Notes: a model not told the origin generated them from the letters alone. Counted from the first letter of the stretch, positions 20,775-29,604 are shown. The stretch is 64,000 nt of DNA from Scandinavium hiltneri (GCF_024764835.1 NZ_JALIGE010000076.1:372001-436000); one strand, 5' to 3'. A program made the numbers and translations.

Positions 20775-21203
20775 TCGTGTTTCCGCTTCGCTGTAGCGCC
20801 TTGTCGCGCCATGTGATGAGCTCGGGAATACTCAGGGGATACAGCTCTGATGGCCCCCAGTGAAAAATCACTGCGACGTCGGCCATCAGGTCATCAACCG
20901 AGAAATTTTTCGGGAAGTTTACGCCGCCGAATTCGGTGACAAAAAACCGACCACCTCACCAGCGAAACTCAGCAGGTCCGGCAGCTCCAGCGCGGCAACC
21001 TCCTGCTCGGTCAGCGACGGCAGGGTCATGCGCGGCAGCACCTTAATCAGCGCATCGACGTCCGAGTTCGCCACCGCCGCCAGCCCGACACCGCGCAGGG
21101 TTCCGGCGGTCGGTTTCAGGAGGAACACCTCTTTAATTTCGGTCTCACCGCGCGTGATGGCTTTTACCAGGGTGATGACGTGTTGGTTTTCAGCTTTTTT
21201 CAT
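20767..21203 (-). CDS. E': Tail assembly chaperone gpE+E' (programmed -1 frameshift)
   Basis: Ribosomes reading E can slip back one base on the heptamer T-TTT-TTG (20946-20940), then continue in the -1 frame for 57 codons to the TAA at 20769-20767, giving a fusion of about 145 residues. The E' part opens VTEFGGVNF and ends RDKALQRSGNTNE, resembling P2 E'. In P2, lambda and many tailed phages this frameshift yields a tape-measure chaperone pair, and position and slippery site match here. The start is the E start at 21203. Confidence 0.85.
20919..21203 (-). CDS. E: Tail assembly chaperone gpE (unshifted product)
   Basis: A 94-residue protein beginning MKKAENQHVITLVKAITRGE, equivalent to P2 gpE (91 residues). 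It is made when ribosomes do not shift at the TTTTTTG slippery site six codons before the stop. It precedes T and overlaps the E' extension. Confidence 0.93.
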   Translation of the reverse strand: MKKAENQHVITLVKAITRGETEIKEVFLLKPTAGTLRGVGLAAVANSDVDALIKVLPRMTLPSLTEQEVAALELPDLLSFAGEVVGFLSPNSAA

Positions 21204-21264
21204 GGTTTATCTTTCTCATTCAGTATTCAGGGAATCCCGGCCAGCGGCGCTGCCCGGGTGAACA

Positions 21265-21783
21265 TTACATGCCGATGTTTCGGCGATGCTCCTCGAGCTT
21301 GTCGACGCCGTTCACCTTCTCAATCAGGTTCAGGGTGTCGATTTCGACCAGCTCCTTTCCGTTGAGAGTGAGCCTGTAATAGGTGCAGTCCATCGAGATT
21401 TTTGACTCGGTGTCCTCGCCCTGTTTGGCGTCGCCGGTGTCGATTTCTTTCTGACGGCCACGCAACACCACTTCGACCGGTACCGTCTCGCCGGTGTCGT
21501 CGCGCTGGTAGGAGCCAGCAAAACGCAGCGGCACCGCCGAGGCTGTCGCCGCAGCGTAGAGCGACCAGATAACGTCATCCGGAAATCCGCCGAGGGAAAA
21601 CTCCGCCGCCAGCGCATCATCATCGAGACCGAGGTCGACCGGGGCCGCACCATTCATCCCGCCGCCGCGATATTTCTCGAGTTTGCGGGTCAGCTTTGGC
21701 AGCGTTACCGACTGGACGACACCGAGAAAGTTCGTGCCATCAACAAACAGATTCATGAGCTTTAACTTGCGGGGTAATGCCAT
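21265..21783 (-). CDS. FII: Tail tube protein gpFII
   Basis: A 172-residue major tail tube protein (the same size class as P2 FII) that polymerises into the inner tube of the contractile tail. It starts MALPRKLKLMNLFVDGTNFLGVVQSV and has the characteristic EKYRGGGMNGAAPVDLGL. It follows FI by 12 bp. Confidence 0.95.
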   Translation of the reverse strand: MALPRKLKLMNLFVDGTNFLGVVQSVTLPKLTRKLEKYRGGGMNGAAPVDLGLDDDALAAEFSLGGFPDDVIWSLYAAATASAVPLRFAGSYQRDDTGETVPVEVVLRGRQKEIDTGDAKQGEDTESKISMDCTYYRLTLNGKELVEIDTLNLIEKVNGVDKLEEHRRNIGM

Positions 21784-21795
21784 GTCTCAGGCTCC

Positions 21796-22983
21796 TTATT
21801 TGCTGTTCACTGACGAGATGAGATTCGCCAGATATTTATCGGTAATGCGCTGGCGCAGGGTCAGGTTTTCGAGCGGCGGTACCGGCGTATAGTCGTAATC
21901 CAGATACAGCTTCCCGGCCTTCAGCGACTCCTTATCGTTGGCGCTGTCGTCAAACCAGCAGGTCGCATCAACGATATAGCCCCCGGTTTTCAGCTCGCGG
22001 AATTTCGCATTGATGCCGTCAACGATGTCGCGAATGAGTGTGGCGGTCACCGGTTTATCGACCGCCCACATATGCGCCTCAGCCATCGTGTCAGCGATAA
22101 CCTGCGCGGTGCGAGTGTAGTTTTCAAACAGGAAAAGCGGGTCATCTGAGCAGGTGCGGTTCCCCCAGAAGCGGAAACCATCTTTGCGGATAATCGTGGT
22201 AATGCCCGCCTCGTTCAGCAGATCGGCATCGGTGCCGGGCTCCTGTAAATCCCAGAACACAGACGCACTGATACCGGTGACGCCATTCACGCCAACGTTA
22301 GACAGGGTTTTATGCCAGCCGGTGTCATTGTCGATTTTCGCTCGCAGACCGAGCGCTCGCGCGGTGGCGTACGCTGTTTCCGTCGCGTTAGCCGTGGTAT
22401 CCCACGACAGGAAATCCGGCCAGATAACCATCAGCTCGCGGGCGCTGAAGTTGGCGCGGTACTTGATGGCATCAGAAATAGTTTTGCACCCCCAGGCGCT
22501 GACATAGCCGAAAGCCCGCAATTTTTGCGCCACCGGCACAAGTGCGGTCGCGACCTCCAGTGAATCGAGACCCGGCACGCCGAGAATACGCGGCTTAACA
22601 CCTGTCACCGCCTGCGCGGTCAACAGTGCTTTCAGCCCGGTGTACTTCCCATTCTCATCGGTGGTACCGATGATGTTGGAGATGGTCTGCGCCTGCGCCG
22701 CATCCTCATCGTCGCCGGTGCCTTCTTCCACACGCACGACAACGGTCACCGGCTTTGACTGGTCAGCGATGGCCTGTAGCGAGCTGGCGAGCGTGCCTTT
22801 GGTACCGGCTTTCCCGATGACGCTTTGCGGGTTGGTAATTAACACCGGCTCATTGAGCGGGAAGGTCTCGACGTCAGCATCGCTGGCCGTACAGACCATC
22901 CCGACAATGGCGGTGGAAACCGTGGAAATGATGCGCGTGCCGTCGTTGACTTCGACGACCTGCACACCGTGATGAAAATCACT
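21796..22983 (-). CDS. FI: Tail sheath protein gpFI
   Basis: A 395-residue contractile sheath protein (P2 FI: 396). The start is set at MSDFHHGVQVVEVNDG (22983), as in P2; a longer frame from 23037 is rejected because it would run over the late-promoter leader. Core motifs include GLDSLEVATALVPVAQKLRAFGYVSAWGCK and the C-terminal domain DYDYTPVPPLENLTLRQRITDKYLANL. It heads the FI-FII-E-T-U-D-ogr operon behind the candidate Ogr promoter at 23018-23077. Confidence 0.95.
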   Translation of the reverse strand, partial: SDFHHGVQVVEVNDGTRIISTVSTAIVGMVCTASDADVETFPLNEPVLITNPQSVIGKAGTKGTLASSLQAIADQSKPVTVVVRVEEGTGDDEDAAQAQTISNIIGTTDENGKYTGLKALLTAQAVTGVKPRILGVPGLDSLEVATALVPVAQKLRAFGYVSAWGCKTISDAIKYRANFSARELMVIWPDFLSWDTTANATETAYATARALGLRAKIDNDTGWHKTLSNVGVNGVTGISASVFWDLQEPGTDADLLNEAGITTIIRKDGFRFWGNRTCSDDPLFLFENYTRTAQVIADTMAEAHMWAVDKPVTATLIRDIVDGINAKFRELKTGGYIVDATCWFDDSANDKESLKAGKLYLDYDYTPVPPLENLTLRQRITDKYLANLISSVNSK

Positions 22984-23017
22984 CATCCGTTTAACTCCGT
23001 TGGGTTGGGGTGCAACC

Positions 23018-23077
23018 ATTTTCTGTTGTGTGTGCAACAGGTGCGACGGAATGGCGTTGGCGGAGATCTAACACAAC
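23018..23077 (-). promoter_or_regulatory. Candidate Ogr-dependent late promoter PF
   Basis: On the minus strand GTTGT-N12-CCAAC (23077-23056) resembles the P2 late-promoter dyad TGT-N12-ACA, which is centred near -55. A -10-like GAAAAT lies 46 bases downstream (23023-23018), placing the start near 23011, 28 bases before the FI ATG. The same spacing and -10 occur upstream of O. Confidence 0.6.
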
Positions 23078-23081
23078 AAAC

Positions 23082-23108
23082 AAAAAGCCCTCCGGGTGTG
23101 GAGGGCTT
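23082..23108 (-). terminator. Terminator between G and FI
   Basis: On the minus strand AGCCCTCC pairs with GGAGGGCT, followed by TTTTTG, just past the G stop. It ends the V-W-J-I-H-G operon. Confidence 0.8.
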
Positions 23109-23111
23109 CGT

Positions 23112-23534
23112 TTATGCAGGCTTTTCAGGCCACACTATATCCGTGGCGGCACTGATATCCAGCCGATTTAACATGACCCGGTAAAGTCTCCAGCGCTCAA
23201 GCGCTGCCAGCTCATCAGCGGTGGCAATCCCGAGCGTTTGTGCGTCCTGTAGCGGCAGAATCGCTGTGTTCGCCTCACTCATCAGCGTGGTGCGGGTCTC
23301 TTCCGCCTGGCGGATTAATTCAGCCCTGCCCGGCTCAGGCCTGGTTTTTAATACCGGCTGGCCGTGGTCGTCGGGCAAAATCTCTTTCCCGTTACCCTGA
23401 TTATTAATTAAATAGCTATACCAGCGTTCTGACACTTCAACACCATCATCGGGCCAGCACCCGGCCTGTACATATGCCTCTTTCGAGCTGTCAGGGTAAA
23501 AGCCATTCGAGGTCGCGCTATAAAATATCGTCAT
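23112..23534 (-). CDS. G: Tail fibre assembly protein gpG
   Basis: A 140-residue tail fibre assembly (Tfa-like) chaperone that helps trimerise the adjacent fibre. It begins MTIFYSATSNGFYPDS and includes the family stretch RAELIRQAEETRTTLMSEAN and the C-terminal ELAALERWRLYRVMLNRLD. It starts 2 bp after the H stop. P2 G is longer (175); fibres and their chaperones vary together. Confidence 0.92.
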   Translation of the reverse strand: MTIFYSATSNGFYPDSSKEAYVQAGCWPDDGVEVSERWYSYLINNQGNGKEILPDDHGQPVLKTRPEPGRAELIRQAEETRTTLMSEANTAILPLQDAQTLGIATADELAALERWRLYRVMLNRLDISAATDIVWPEKPA

Positions 23535-23535
23535 A

Positions 23536-25254
23536 TCATTTGCCCACCGCTATAAATCCAACCGTATTTTTCGCCGCTGCTTTAACCACAAAGCCAGTGG
23601 TGCTGACGCTGGAGGCACCCACGTCACCGTACGCACCACTATTAACAGTGAGAGAAAGAGAGGGGACCAGGCTAAAGGCCACCGGGAAGGTGAAACCCTG
23701 CCCGTCATTGCTCACTGCGACTTTCCCATACTGGATCAGCATTCCGGTATTCGTATCCCGAAACCATCCATTTACCGCCAGTGACGCGGAGTTAATTTTC
23801 TGAAATCGGGCATCTGATTCTGCTCTGGTATAGGCCTGTCCTGCCGGGGTATAGCTTCCTTTAGGCTGATATTTGTTATCGCTTTCAGCCTTTGTGTATG
23901 CCCCGATGTTCGCGGCAGGGATAGCGATATCAGCCGTGCCGTCAAACGCCACGCCCGCTATCTTACGGGCTGTAAACAGTCGGGTTGCAGAAACAGCGTT
24001 GCCATTATTCGCTAACGCTCCAATGTCAGCAGGGGTCGGTTTGTTCGCCGCGTCATACTGCTTCGTCCAGGCTGACCAGGCTCCGCTGTACATCGTACGG
24101 ATGTAAGAGCGTGAATGGTTATACACCCGGTAAATCTGCGTGACGCCAGCGTGTTTATACACTTCGAGTGAACCGGCATTCGGCTCCGGGTAATTTTTCC
24201 CGCTCACCGCCTGCGCGTTAGCGGCCTGGTAATACAGCCCCGGCGTGGTGAATGCGTTCAGGTCAATTGCATTGCCAATGCTCACCGCCTGACCGTTAAA
24301 GATATCCTGCACGGTGATACTGATATCTCCCGTCAGCGCCCGGCCGTTCACCTTACGGGTGCCCGGTACGCGCCCGTTAGCATTGTCATTCACGACTTTC
24401 ACTGCTTTCGGGGTTGCCGCCAGAATATCAGACGTGCTGTCGGTCGCACTGCTGAGCTGCACAATACCCTTTTGCGCCGTGGTCGCGTCCTGAGCCGTAT
24501 ATTTCCCTTTGGCGAGGTCATATGTGGCTTTCACTGCTTTCGGTGTCACAGCGAGCGTCTCAGACGTGCTGTCGGTCGCGCTGCTGAGCTGCACAATACC
24601 CTTTTGCGCTGTGGTCGCGTCCTGAGCCGTATATTTCCCTTTGGCAAGGTCATATGCCACCTTCACCGCTTTCGGCGTCGCAGCGAGCGCCTCAGACGCG
24701 CTGTCGGTGGCATTGCTGAGCTGGGTAAACCCTTTCTCTTTCAGCGTAGCGTCAGGATGGCGGCGCGACTGTTCGTGCTCCGCAATTTTGTCGTCAACAT
24801 AGTCCTGCGTTGCCATCACCATTGATGAGTCGATGGCGAGCTCGACAGACTCAAGGTCGGACAGGATGATCACCATGCGCAGGGTCTGCGCCCGGCCGGA
24901 GCCTTCTTCCAGTTTTGGCTTGTAGCTCTCGGCCATGTTGCCAACGGCGACCAGCGTGCCGGTGTCGTCATACAACCCCATTTCACGCAGCCAGAAGCCG
25001 CCCGTTTCTGGCGGAATAACCAGCTCGGCTACCACATAATTTTTCTTCTTATTGTCCTGGCTGATTTTGTTCAGCGCATGACGCCAGACCTCATTGATGA
25101 GTTTTGTCTGGCCGGTGTTCGGCTCGGGCAGTGTACCGCCCCCATCACCGACAGCCATCGCCACAATGTTGACCTTTTTGCCACCCGGCGTCAGTGCGGC
25201 CGCAAATTTTGCCGCCCCGGCCGTGGTGACCACTGTTTTATATTTCACTGTCAT
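23536..25254 (-). CDS. H: Tail fibre protein gpH
   Basis: A 572-residue receptor-binding tail fibre (P2 H: 669). The N-terminal 150 residues (MTVKYKTVVTTAGAAKFAAA, GGTLPEPNTGQTKLINEVW) are the conserved baseplate-attachment domain. Near-identical 44-residue fibre repeats (YTAQDATTAQKGIVQLSSAT) follow around residues 210-300, then a variable shaft with PADIGALANNGNA, and a C-terminal knob starting near LAVNGWFRDTNTGMLIQYGK. That knob type occurs in other enterobacterial fibres, suggesting modular exchange (inference). The host receptor cannot be read from sequence. Confidence 0.93.
   Translation of the reverse strand: MTVKYKTVVTTAGAAKFAAALTPGGKKVNIVAMAVGDGGGTLPEPNTGQTKLINEVWRHALNKISQDNKKKNYVVAELVIPPETGGFWLREMGLYDDTGTLVAVGNMAESYKPKLEEGSGRAQTLRMVIILSDLESVELAIDSSMVMATQDYVDDKIAEHEQSRRHPDATLKEKGFTQLSNATDSASEALAATPKAVKVAYDLAKGKYTAQDATTAQKGIVQLSSATDSTSETLAVTPKAVKATYDLAKGKYTAQDATTAQKGIVQLSSATDSTSDILAATPKAVKVVNDNANGRVPGTRKVNGRALTGDISITVQDIFNGQAVSIGNAIDLNAFTTPGLYYQAANAQAVSGKNYPEPNAGSLEVYKHAGVTQIYRVYNHSRSYIRTMYSGAWSAWTKQYDAANKPTPADIGALANNGNAVSATRLFTARKIAGVAFDGTADIAIPAANIGAYTKAESDNKYQPKGSYTPAGQAYTRAESDARFQKINSASLAVNGWFRDTNTGMLIQYGKVAVSNDGQGFTFPVAFSLVPSLSLTVNSGAYGDVGASSVSTTGFVVKAAAKNTVGFIAVGK
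24425..24740 (-). repeat. 132-bp tandem repeat in tail fibre H
   Basis: The segment starting near 24461 recurs 132 bases later (near 24593) with few changes, and a third diverged partial copy follows toward 24740. Each unit encodes one 44-residue fibre repeat. Such DNA repeats can gain or lose units by recombination, changing fibre length. Confidence 0.85.
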
Positions 25255-25265
25255 TCTGCTCTCAC

Positions 25266-25796
25266 TTAACCCGGATACACGGTAACGATGTCGCCGTCAT
25301 AACTGACGCCCCCGGCGAAGAGATAACCGGCCACGTCCTGAATGATGTTGAGCCCGATAAGATGGCGACTGGCTGGTTTGGCATCGGCGATGAGCCGCTC
25401 CATCTCGAGATACATTTCCTCGGTGATGCCGGTTTCCAGCACACCAATATCGAGGCGAAAGGTGCCAGGCGGGTCACTGGTTTCCCACCACTCCGTCACG
25501 TTAATCACATACCCCAATGGCTCGACCACGCGGCGCACTGCGCCGATGGTGCCTTTGCGCCGGTGAATGTAAAAAGCTGCCCGAATAACGTCACGTTTGG
25601 TCTCTTCCGGCCAGTCGCTGTCCCAGCGGTCGACGGAATACGCCCAGGCGAGCCACGGCAGCAGATTCACCGGGCAGGTGTCAGGGTTCCATAAGCGCCG
25701 TAACGGGATCGGGGTGTTTTCGATTTCCGCACAGGCGCGGGCAGCGGCCACCTCCAGCGGCGATGACCCGACAGGCAGAAGTCGTGCCTCACTCAT
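25266..25796 (-). CDS. I: Baseplate protein gpI
   Basis: A 176-residue baseplate/tail-fibre attachment protein, the same length as P2 gpI when started at MSEARLLPVGSSPLEVAAA (25796). The start lies inside the end of J (8-bp overlap), indicating coupling. Conserved segments are PLRRLWNPDTCPVNLLPWLAWAYSVDRWD and RRKGTIGAVRRVVEPLG. The longer upstream frame reads back into J and is not credible. Confidence 0.94.
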   Translation of the reverse strand: MSEARLLPVGSSPLEVAAARACAEIENTPIPLRRLWNPDTCPVNLLPWLAWAYSVDRWDSDWPEETKRDVIRAAFYIHRRKGTIGAVRRVVEPLGYVINVTEWWETSDPPGTFRLDIGVLETGITEEMYLEMERLIADAKPASRHLIGLNIIQDVAGYLFAGGVSYDGDIVTVYPG

Positions 25797-26697
25797 CCGA
25801 GCCCCCGAGCCTGATTTGATAATCTGAGCAGAAAGACGCCTGCGTTTTATCGAGCACAATGTCAGCGGCAGGTGCCGCCAGCTCGACCCGCTGCACCCCT
25901 TCAACATGCAGGGCGGCGTAAATGGCAGACTGCCGAATGTCACGCCCGAGCCGGTGCTGAGCGCTGATATAGGCTTTCAGTTTTGCTTCGGCTGCTGCGC
26001 GAATGGGTTCGCTCTCCGGGCCGGGGTAGATGTAAAGCGTCGCATCGATGGTGTAGTTAACAACCGCCGCCGACTGGACCGTCACCCGGTCGGCCACCGG
26101 CCTGACGTCTTCGTCGTTAAGCGCATTGCGCACCAAGGCCAGCAACGCATCCGATGCAGCGCCGTTATCCTCGCGGGAAAGCACGGAAATAGTCACGCAC
26201 GCAGGCTCAGGGCTGATAACGGAAATATCAGCAACGCGACCGTCGGCGCTGCGGCCGTGAAACTCATACGCCCCTACTGGCCCCGCGACGCTCAAGCCCT
26301 CAAACGCCTGTTGCGCCCGCAGACGAAAATCCGTGTCGGACTCCATGACCGCCGGTGTCGGTGGGATGGTGCTGTCGTCGGCCGGGGTGATAATCAGGCG
26401 GGCGGTATTGGTGTTCGCGGCCATCACATCGAGGTCGTTGTTTTCGGAATACGCCATCGTGACGGCCAGCGCGGCCTCGTTCACTCGCTGACGCCATAAC
26501 ACTTCTCGGTATGAATTTTCTTCCAGATATTTCACCAGCGGATCGGATTCCAGTGCGAGCGTGCGGGCGATAGCCTCCTGCTGGTCTTCCGGATAGAGCG
26601 AAATCAGGGTCGCCTTACGTTCGGCGAGGATGGATTCATAATCCAGCGTTTCCACCACGTCGGGCGCGGGGAGCTGGCTCAGGTCGATAATGGCCAT
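25789..26697 (-). CDS. J: Baseplate J-like protein gpJ
   Basis: A 302-residue baseplate wedge protein of the gpJ (Baseplate_J) family, equal in length to P2 J. It starts MAIIDLSQLPAPDVVETLDYESIL and carries ADGRVADISVISPEPACVTI and the C-terminal AALHVEGVQRVELAAPAADIVLD. Neighbours are W upstream (4-bp gap) and I downstream (overlap). Confidence 0.95.
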   Translation of the reverse strand: MAIIDLSQLPAPDVVETLDYESILAERKATLISLYPEDQQEAIARTLALESDPLVKYLEENSYREVLWRQRVNEAALAVTMAYSENNDLDVMAANTNTARLIITPADDSTIPPTPAVMESDTDFRLRAQQAFEGLSVAGPVGAYEFHGRSADGRVADISVISPEPACVTISVLSREDNGAASDALLALVRNALNDEDVRPVADRVTVQSAAVVNYTIDATLYIYPGPESEPIRAAAEAKLKAYISAQHRLGRDIRQSAIYAALHVEGVQRVELAAPAADIVLDKTQASFCSDYQIRLGGSDE

Positions 26698-26701
26698 AGG
26701 T

Positions 26702-27049
26702 TCAACTCACTGGAATGGTCAGGGATAAAGGGGCGGCTGAGTCTTTGATTTCCCCGGTCAGGTCAACAATCATCTGCCCGTTAAACTGGCGCTCAATTGT
26801 CAGTGACATGATGGTGACGCGGGGCTCCCACTTCAGCAGCGCCATATAACAGGCACACATCATCTGAAGGTTCAGTGCATCGTTTTGCGGCATATCAATC
26901 AGGGAGGACAGCAGCGAGCCGTAATCACGGCGCATCACCCGCGACCCGACCGGCGTGCGAAGGATATCGCTCACGCTCTGGCGGATATGGTCAGCATCGG
27001 TAATGGCCCGGCCGGTCTCCCGGTTCATGCCAATATAACGGGCCGTCAT
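26702..27049 (-). CDS. W: Baseplate protein gpW
   Basis: A 115-residue gp25-like (lysozyme-fold) baseplate protein, the P2 gpW equivalent. It carries the family motif NRETGRAITDADHIRQSVSDILRTPVGSRVMRRDYG. The ATG overlaps the V stop by 4 bp. Confidence 0.95.
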   Translation of the reverse strand: MTARYIGMNRETGRAITDADHIRQSVSDILRTPVGSRVMRRDYGSLLSSLIDMPQNDALNLQMMCACYMALLKWEPRVTIMSLTIERQFNGQMIVDLTGEIKDSAAPLSLTIPVS

Positions 27050-27687
27050 TTCGTACCCTCCGTCCGGCTGTTCCCGCGTTCGACGCCGCCGTGGTCATGG
27101 TCATCCACCTGCACGCCGTTGGAGGTAAATTTCCCGCCTGCGTGCTCGATGTTGCCGCTCATCTTCCCGCCCTTCCTAACTTCGAGCGTGCCGGTGATGA
27201 GCTTGTTGGTACACACCACTTCCGGCGTATCGAGCGTGACGCGAGTGTCGGCCTTAATCATGACGACCGGCACCGTGGCGGTAATTGATTTCGAAGCGGT
27301 GACCTCGGCGGTGGTGATGCCGGTAACCGAAAGCGCCCCGGAGTCGGGTTCGTACTCGATAACTGCACCATCAGGAAAGGCAATGTGAAACGCGTCGGCG
27401 GAGGCCGAGGGTGCGGGATGGTCATCAGAGAAAATGGCAGGCAGGACAAACGCCGTATCGAGCTCACCGCCCACGGCAAGAATTAATACCTGCTCACCTA
27501 CGGAGGGAGCCCACCACGTGCGCGAGCGTCCGGCACGATGCGTCAGCCACTGAAGCCAGTCGGTAACAATGCCGCCGGTCTGCACGCGACAGCGACCCGC
27601 ATCAAGGTCAGTCTCGATGATGACGCCGGTGCGAATGAGATTGCGCAGCAGGCGCAAAATATCCTGAAGAGTGGATTGTGTTTTCAT
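27046..27687 (-). CDS. V: Baseplate spike protein gpV
   Basis: A 213-residue central spike (P2 V: 211) with an N-terminal OB-fold, a beta-helix, and a C-terminal tip whose HDHGG motif should chelate iron as in P2 gpV. The start is MKTQSTLQDILRLLRNLIRTG, which aligns residue by residue with P2 V. It lacks a clear Shine-Dalgarno, and the upstream TTG at 27721-27723 is possible. It heads the V-W-J-I-H-G operon; a candidate Ogr box lies at 27734-27753. Confidence 0.93.
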   Translation of the reverse strand: MKTQSTLQDILRLLRNLIRTGVIIETDLDAGRCRVQTGGIVTDWLQWLTHRAGRSRTWWAPSVGEQVLILAVGGELDTAFVLPAIFSDDHPAPSASADAFHIAFPDGAVIEYEPDSGALSVTGITTAEVTASKSITATVPVVMIKADTRVTLDTPEVVCTNKLITGTLEVRKGGKMSGNIEHAGGKFTSNGVQVDDHDHGGVERGNSRTEGTK

Positions 27688-27733
27688 GCTGGAAAGGATG
27701 CCGCCATACAAATTAAGCAACAACCAAACAGAT

Positions 27734-27753
27734 TTGTCTCACACATGCGACAA
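27734..27753 (-). promoter_or_regulatory. Candidate Ogr-binding dyad upstream of V
   Basis: TTGT-N12-ACAA is a perfect symmetrical match to the P2 late-promoter element TGT-N12-ACA. Its centre is only 56 bp before the V ATG, so with -55 spacing the message would be nearly leaderless; the exact promoter is unclear. Confidence 0.5.
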
Positions 27754-27874
27754 CAAGTATATAAGGGTATCAATACTGCTTGCTTTAAATATAAGTGCTG
27801 CAAATAATAATGCATGTTCCAAGCCCCCTCCCTTAATTGCTCCCTTGCTTTATTACTCGATATATCAAAAATAA

Positions 27875-27903
27875 TTGAAAAAAATCAATCCGCCGTGTAT
27901 AAA
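27875..27903 (+). promoter_or_regulatory. Sigma-70 promoter of the 508-residue cargo gene
   Basis: TTGAAA, 17 bases, then TATAAA lie on the plus strand 36 bases before the cargo ATG. Spacing is optimal and each hexamer has one mismatch to consensus, so the gene is probably expressed from the prophage independently of late functions (inference). Confidence 0.65.
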
Positions 27904-27938
27904 CACTTCACATTATAAATGTATTTAAAAGGTCTAAA

Positions 27939-29465
27939 ATGAAGGAAAACAATACCTTTTGTGGTTCAAAAATAACTCAATTCAATGCGACGGTCGGTAG
28001 GAATGGTAGTATGGAAGCTGGTGACAACCCTCGATCAAATGTTTTTTATGCTGAAGGATTTGAAATCGCTGCTTTAGAAATGATAGACATTTCCTTAAAG
28101 AGTGAGAAGTATGAGCATAGTGTAGATACGCTAGTTTATCCTATATGTTTCAATATGCGACACTCTGTCGAATTAAGGTTAAAAAAACTTTGGATGGATC
28201 TTTGTACTCTATCTAAGTTAAGAATTGAAAAACTAAAAGCCTATAGACAAGAAAAGCTTGATAAAGATCCTAGTCTTGATAAAACAAAAACGCTTACCTT
28301 CCCAGATATAAAAGCATTGCAGTACCATGATATAAATGCGATCTGGATGAATATAAGTGAGTACGCACCAATAATTGATGAAAGGTTCACCTCTCTAACA
28401 AATTTACTCGCAGAATTTATTCAAGATATTTCAGAAATCGACCCTACCGGACAAACATTTAGATATCCCGCAGACAATGAGAGCAAGACACATTTGCTCG
28501 ACACCCCTTTAATAAGCATTCCTATTTTAAAAATTAGATTCAAAAACTTAAAAAACGCATTGGTATTATTAAATGAACTAGCTGAGCAAATAATCAGTGA
28601 ATATTATTCATGCAGAGAATACAATGCAGAAAAGAATGAGTATATAACTGGAACCAGAATATCACACACCAATAAATTATCTTACTTTGATATAATTAAT
28701 ATAACCTATTCAATGTCAAAGTACCTTAACTCAGCAGAACCATGTCATGTCGCCGCTAAAGATGATATTAAGATGAGATTCAACTTGAGCAATAAAGATT
28801 ATGGCAAGGCTGTAAATATAATACATAATGACTCCATTTTAAATAATTTATTAAATAAAACTAACCAGCTGAAATTTCTGAATGTCGAAGATCTTTATCG
28901 GTTATTTGATATAATAAATTCACATGCGCCCCTTACCGAACTATACACTGCCGCCTCAGATCAAGGGTCTTTAATTGACTGGAGTTCTCAGGGTTTACTT
29001 GCCATATTCGACTCCGAAACCACTCAAAGAAAAATTGATGCGTTAAGTGATTTATTAACTGCTTTTGATGACAACAAGTTGGCTGAAATAGTATCACTAT
29101 ATCTTCTTCAAAAGAGTGATCTTTATTATGCGAATTACATGAGATTATTAAAAACCAACCTTCAGGAATTGAAATCCTTTAATGGCGAGATTGAAGAAAA
29201 AAAAGATTACGTTAATCATTATCTTGAAAAAACAAACCTAGCGCAATATATCATAACTTCTCTTTATTTATTCAATTTTAAAGGCGTAGTACACGATATT
29301 GTTACTAATCATGGCATATCCAGTGTTAAATGGTATGTGAGATTAACTAATGGGAAGCATAGAACAGCCTATTCAGAACACGCGAGTTTCTTGATGAATA
29401 TCGCATCAGTCGAAAATGAAACCGCCAATGCAAATGCCTTCATTGATAAGTTAAAACGCAAATGA
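27939..29465 (+). CDS. Prophage cargo protein of unknown function, 508 aa
   Basis: I do not recognise a named family. The protein is predominantly helical, with no signal peptide or membrane segment. The N-terminal third has a layout seen in some HEPN-like domains: YPICFNMRHSVELRLKKL near residue 70, HDINAIW near 130, and FRYPADNESK near 180. The C-terminal half shows no motif I can name (LIDWSSQGLLAIFD, VKWYVRLTNGKHRTAY). It sits between S and V but points opposite to the late operon, with its own promoter, in the place of P2 orf30. Its DNA is AT-rich: 17 of 60 bases at 28561-28620 are G/C, against 40 of 60 at 26041-26100 in gene J. Signs point to a horizontally gained moron, plausibly a defence or exclusion gene; the function is inference. 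Confidence 0.85.
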   Translation: MKENNTFCGSKITQFNATVGRNGSMEAGDNPRSNVFYAEGFEIAALEMIDISLKSEKYEHSVDTLVYPICFNMRHSVELRLKKLWMDLCTLSKLRIEKLKAYRQEKLDKDPSLDKTKTLTFPDIKALQYHDINAIWMNISEYAPIIDERFTSLTNLLAEFIQDISEIDPTGQTFRYPADNESKTHLLDTPLISIPILKIRFKNLKNALVLLNELAEQIISEYYSCREYNAEKNEYITGTRISHTNKLSYFDIINITYSMSKYLNSAEPCHVAAKDDIKMRFNLSNKDYGKAVNIIHNDSILNNLLNKTNQLKFLNVEDLYRLFDIINSHAPLTELYTAASDQGSLIDWSSQGLLAIFDSETTQRKIDALSDLLTAFDDNKLAEIVSLYLLQKSDLYYANYMRLLKTNLQELKSFNGEIEEKKDYVNHYLEKTNLAQYIITSLYLFNFKGVVHDIVTNHGISSVKWYVRLTNGKHRTAYSEHASFLMNIASVENETANANAFIDKLKRK

Positions 29466-29604
29466 TTCAGTGGGACTTGCTATTTAAATAATAAAAAAAC
29501 CTCACAATGAAGGGTATTGCTCCATTGAAGCTTACTAAATAAAAATATCAGAATTTAACAACAAAGGAGGACAAACAATTTTACAACCATCCCAAGCAAT
29601 AAAA

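Noticed and set aside
23040..23111. Z/fun-type cargo gene between G and FI
   Set aside because: Only the G terminator and the FI promoter fit in this gap.
24425..24740. Possible CRISPR-like or regulatory repeats
   Set aside because: The repeats are in frame with H, 132 bp long without spacers, and encode fibre repeats.
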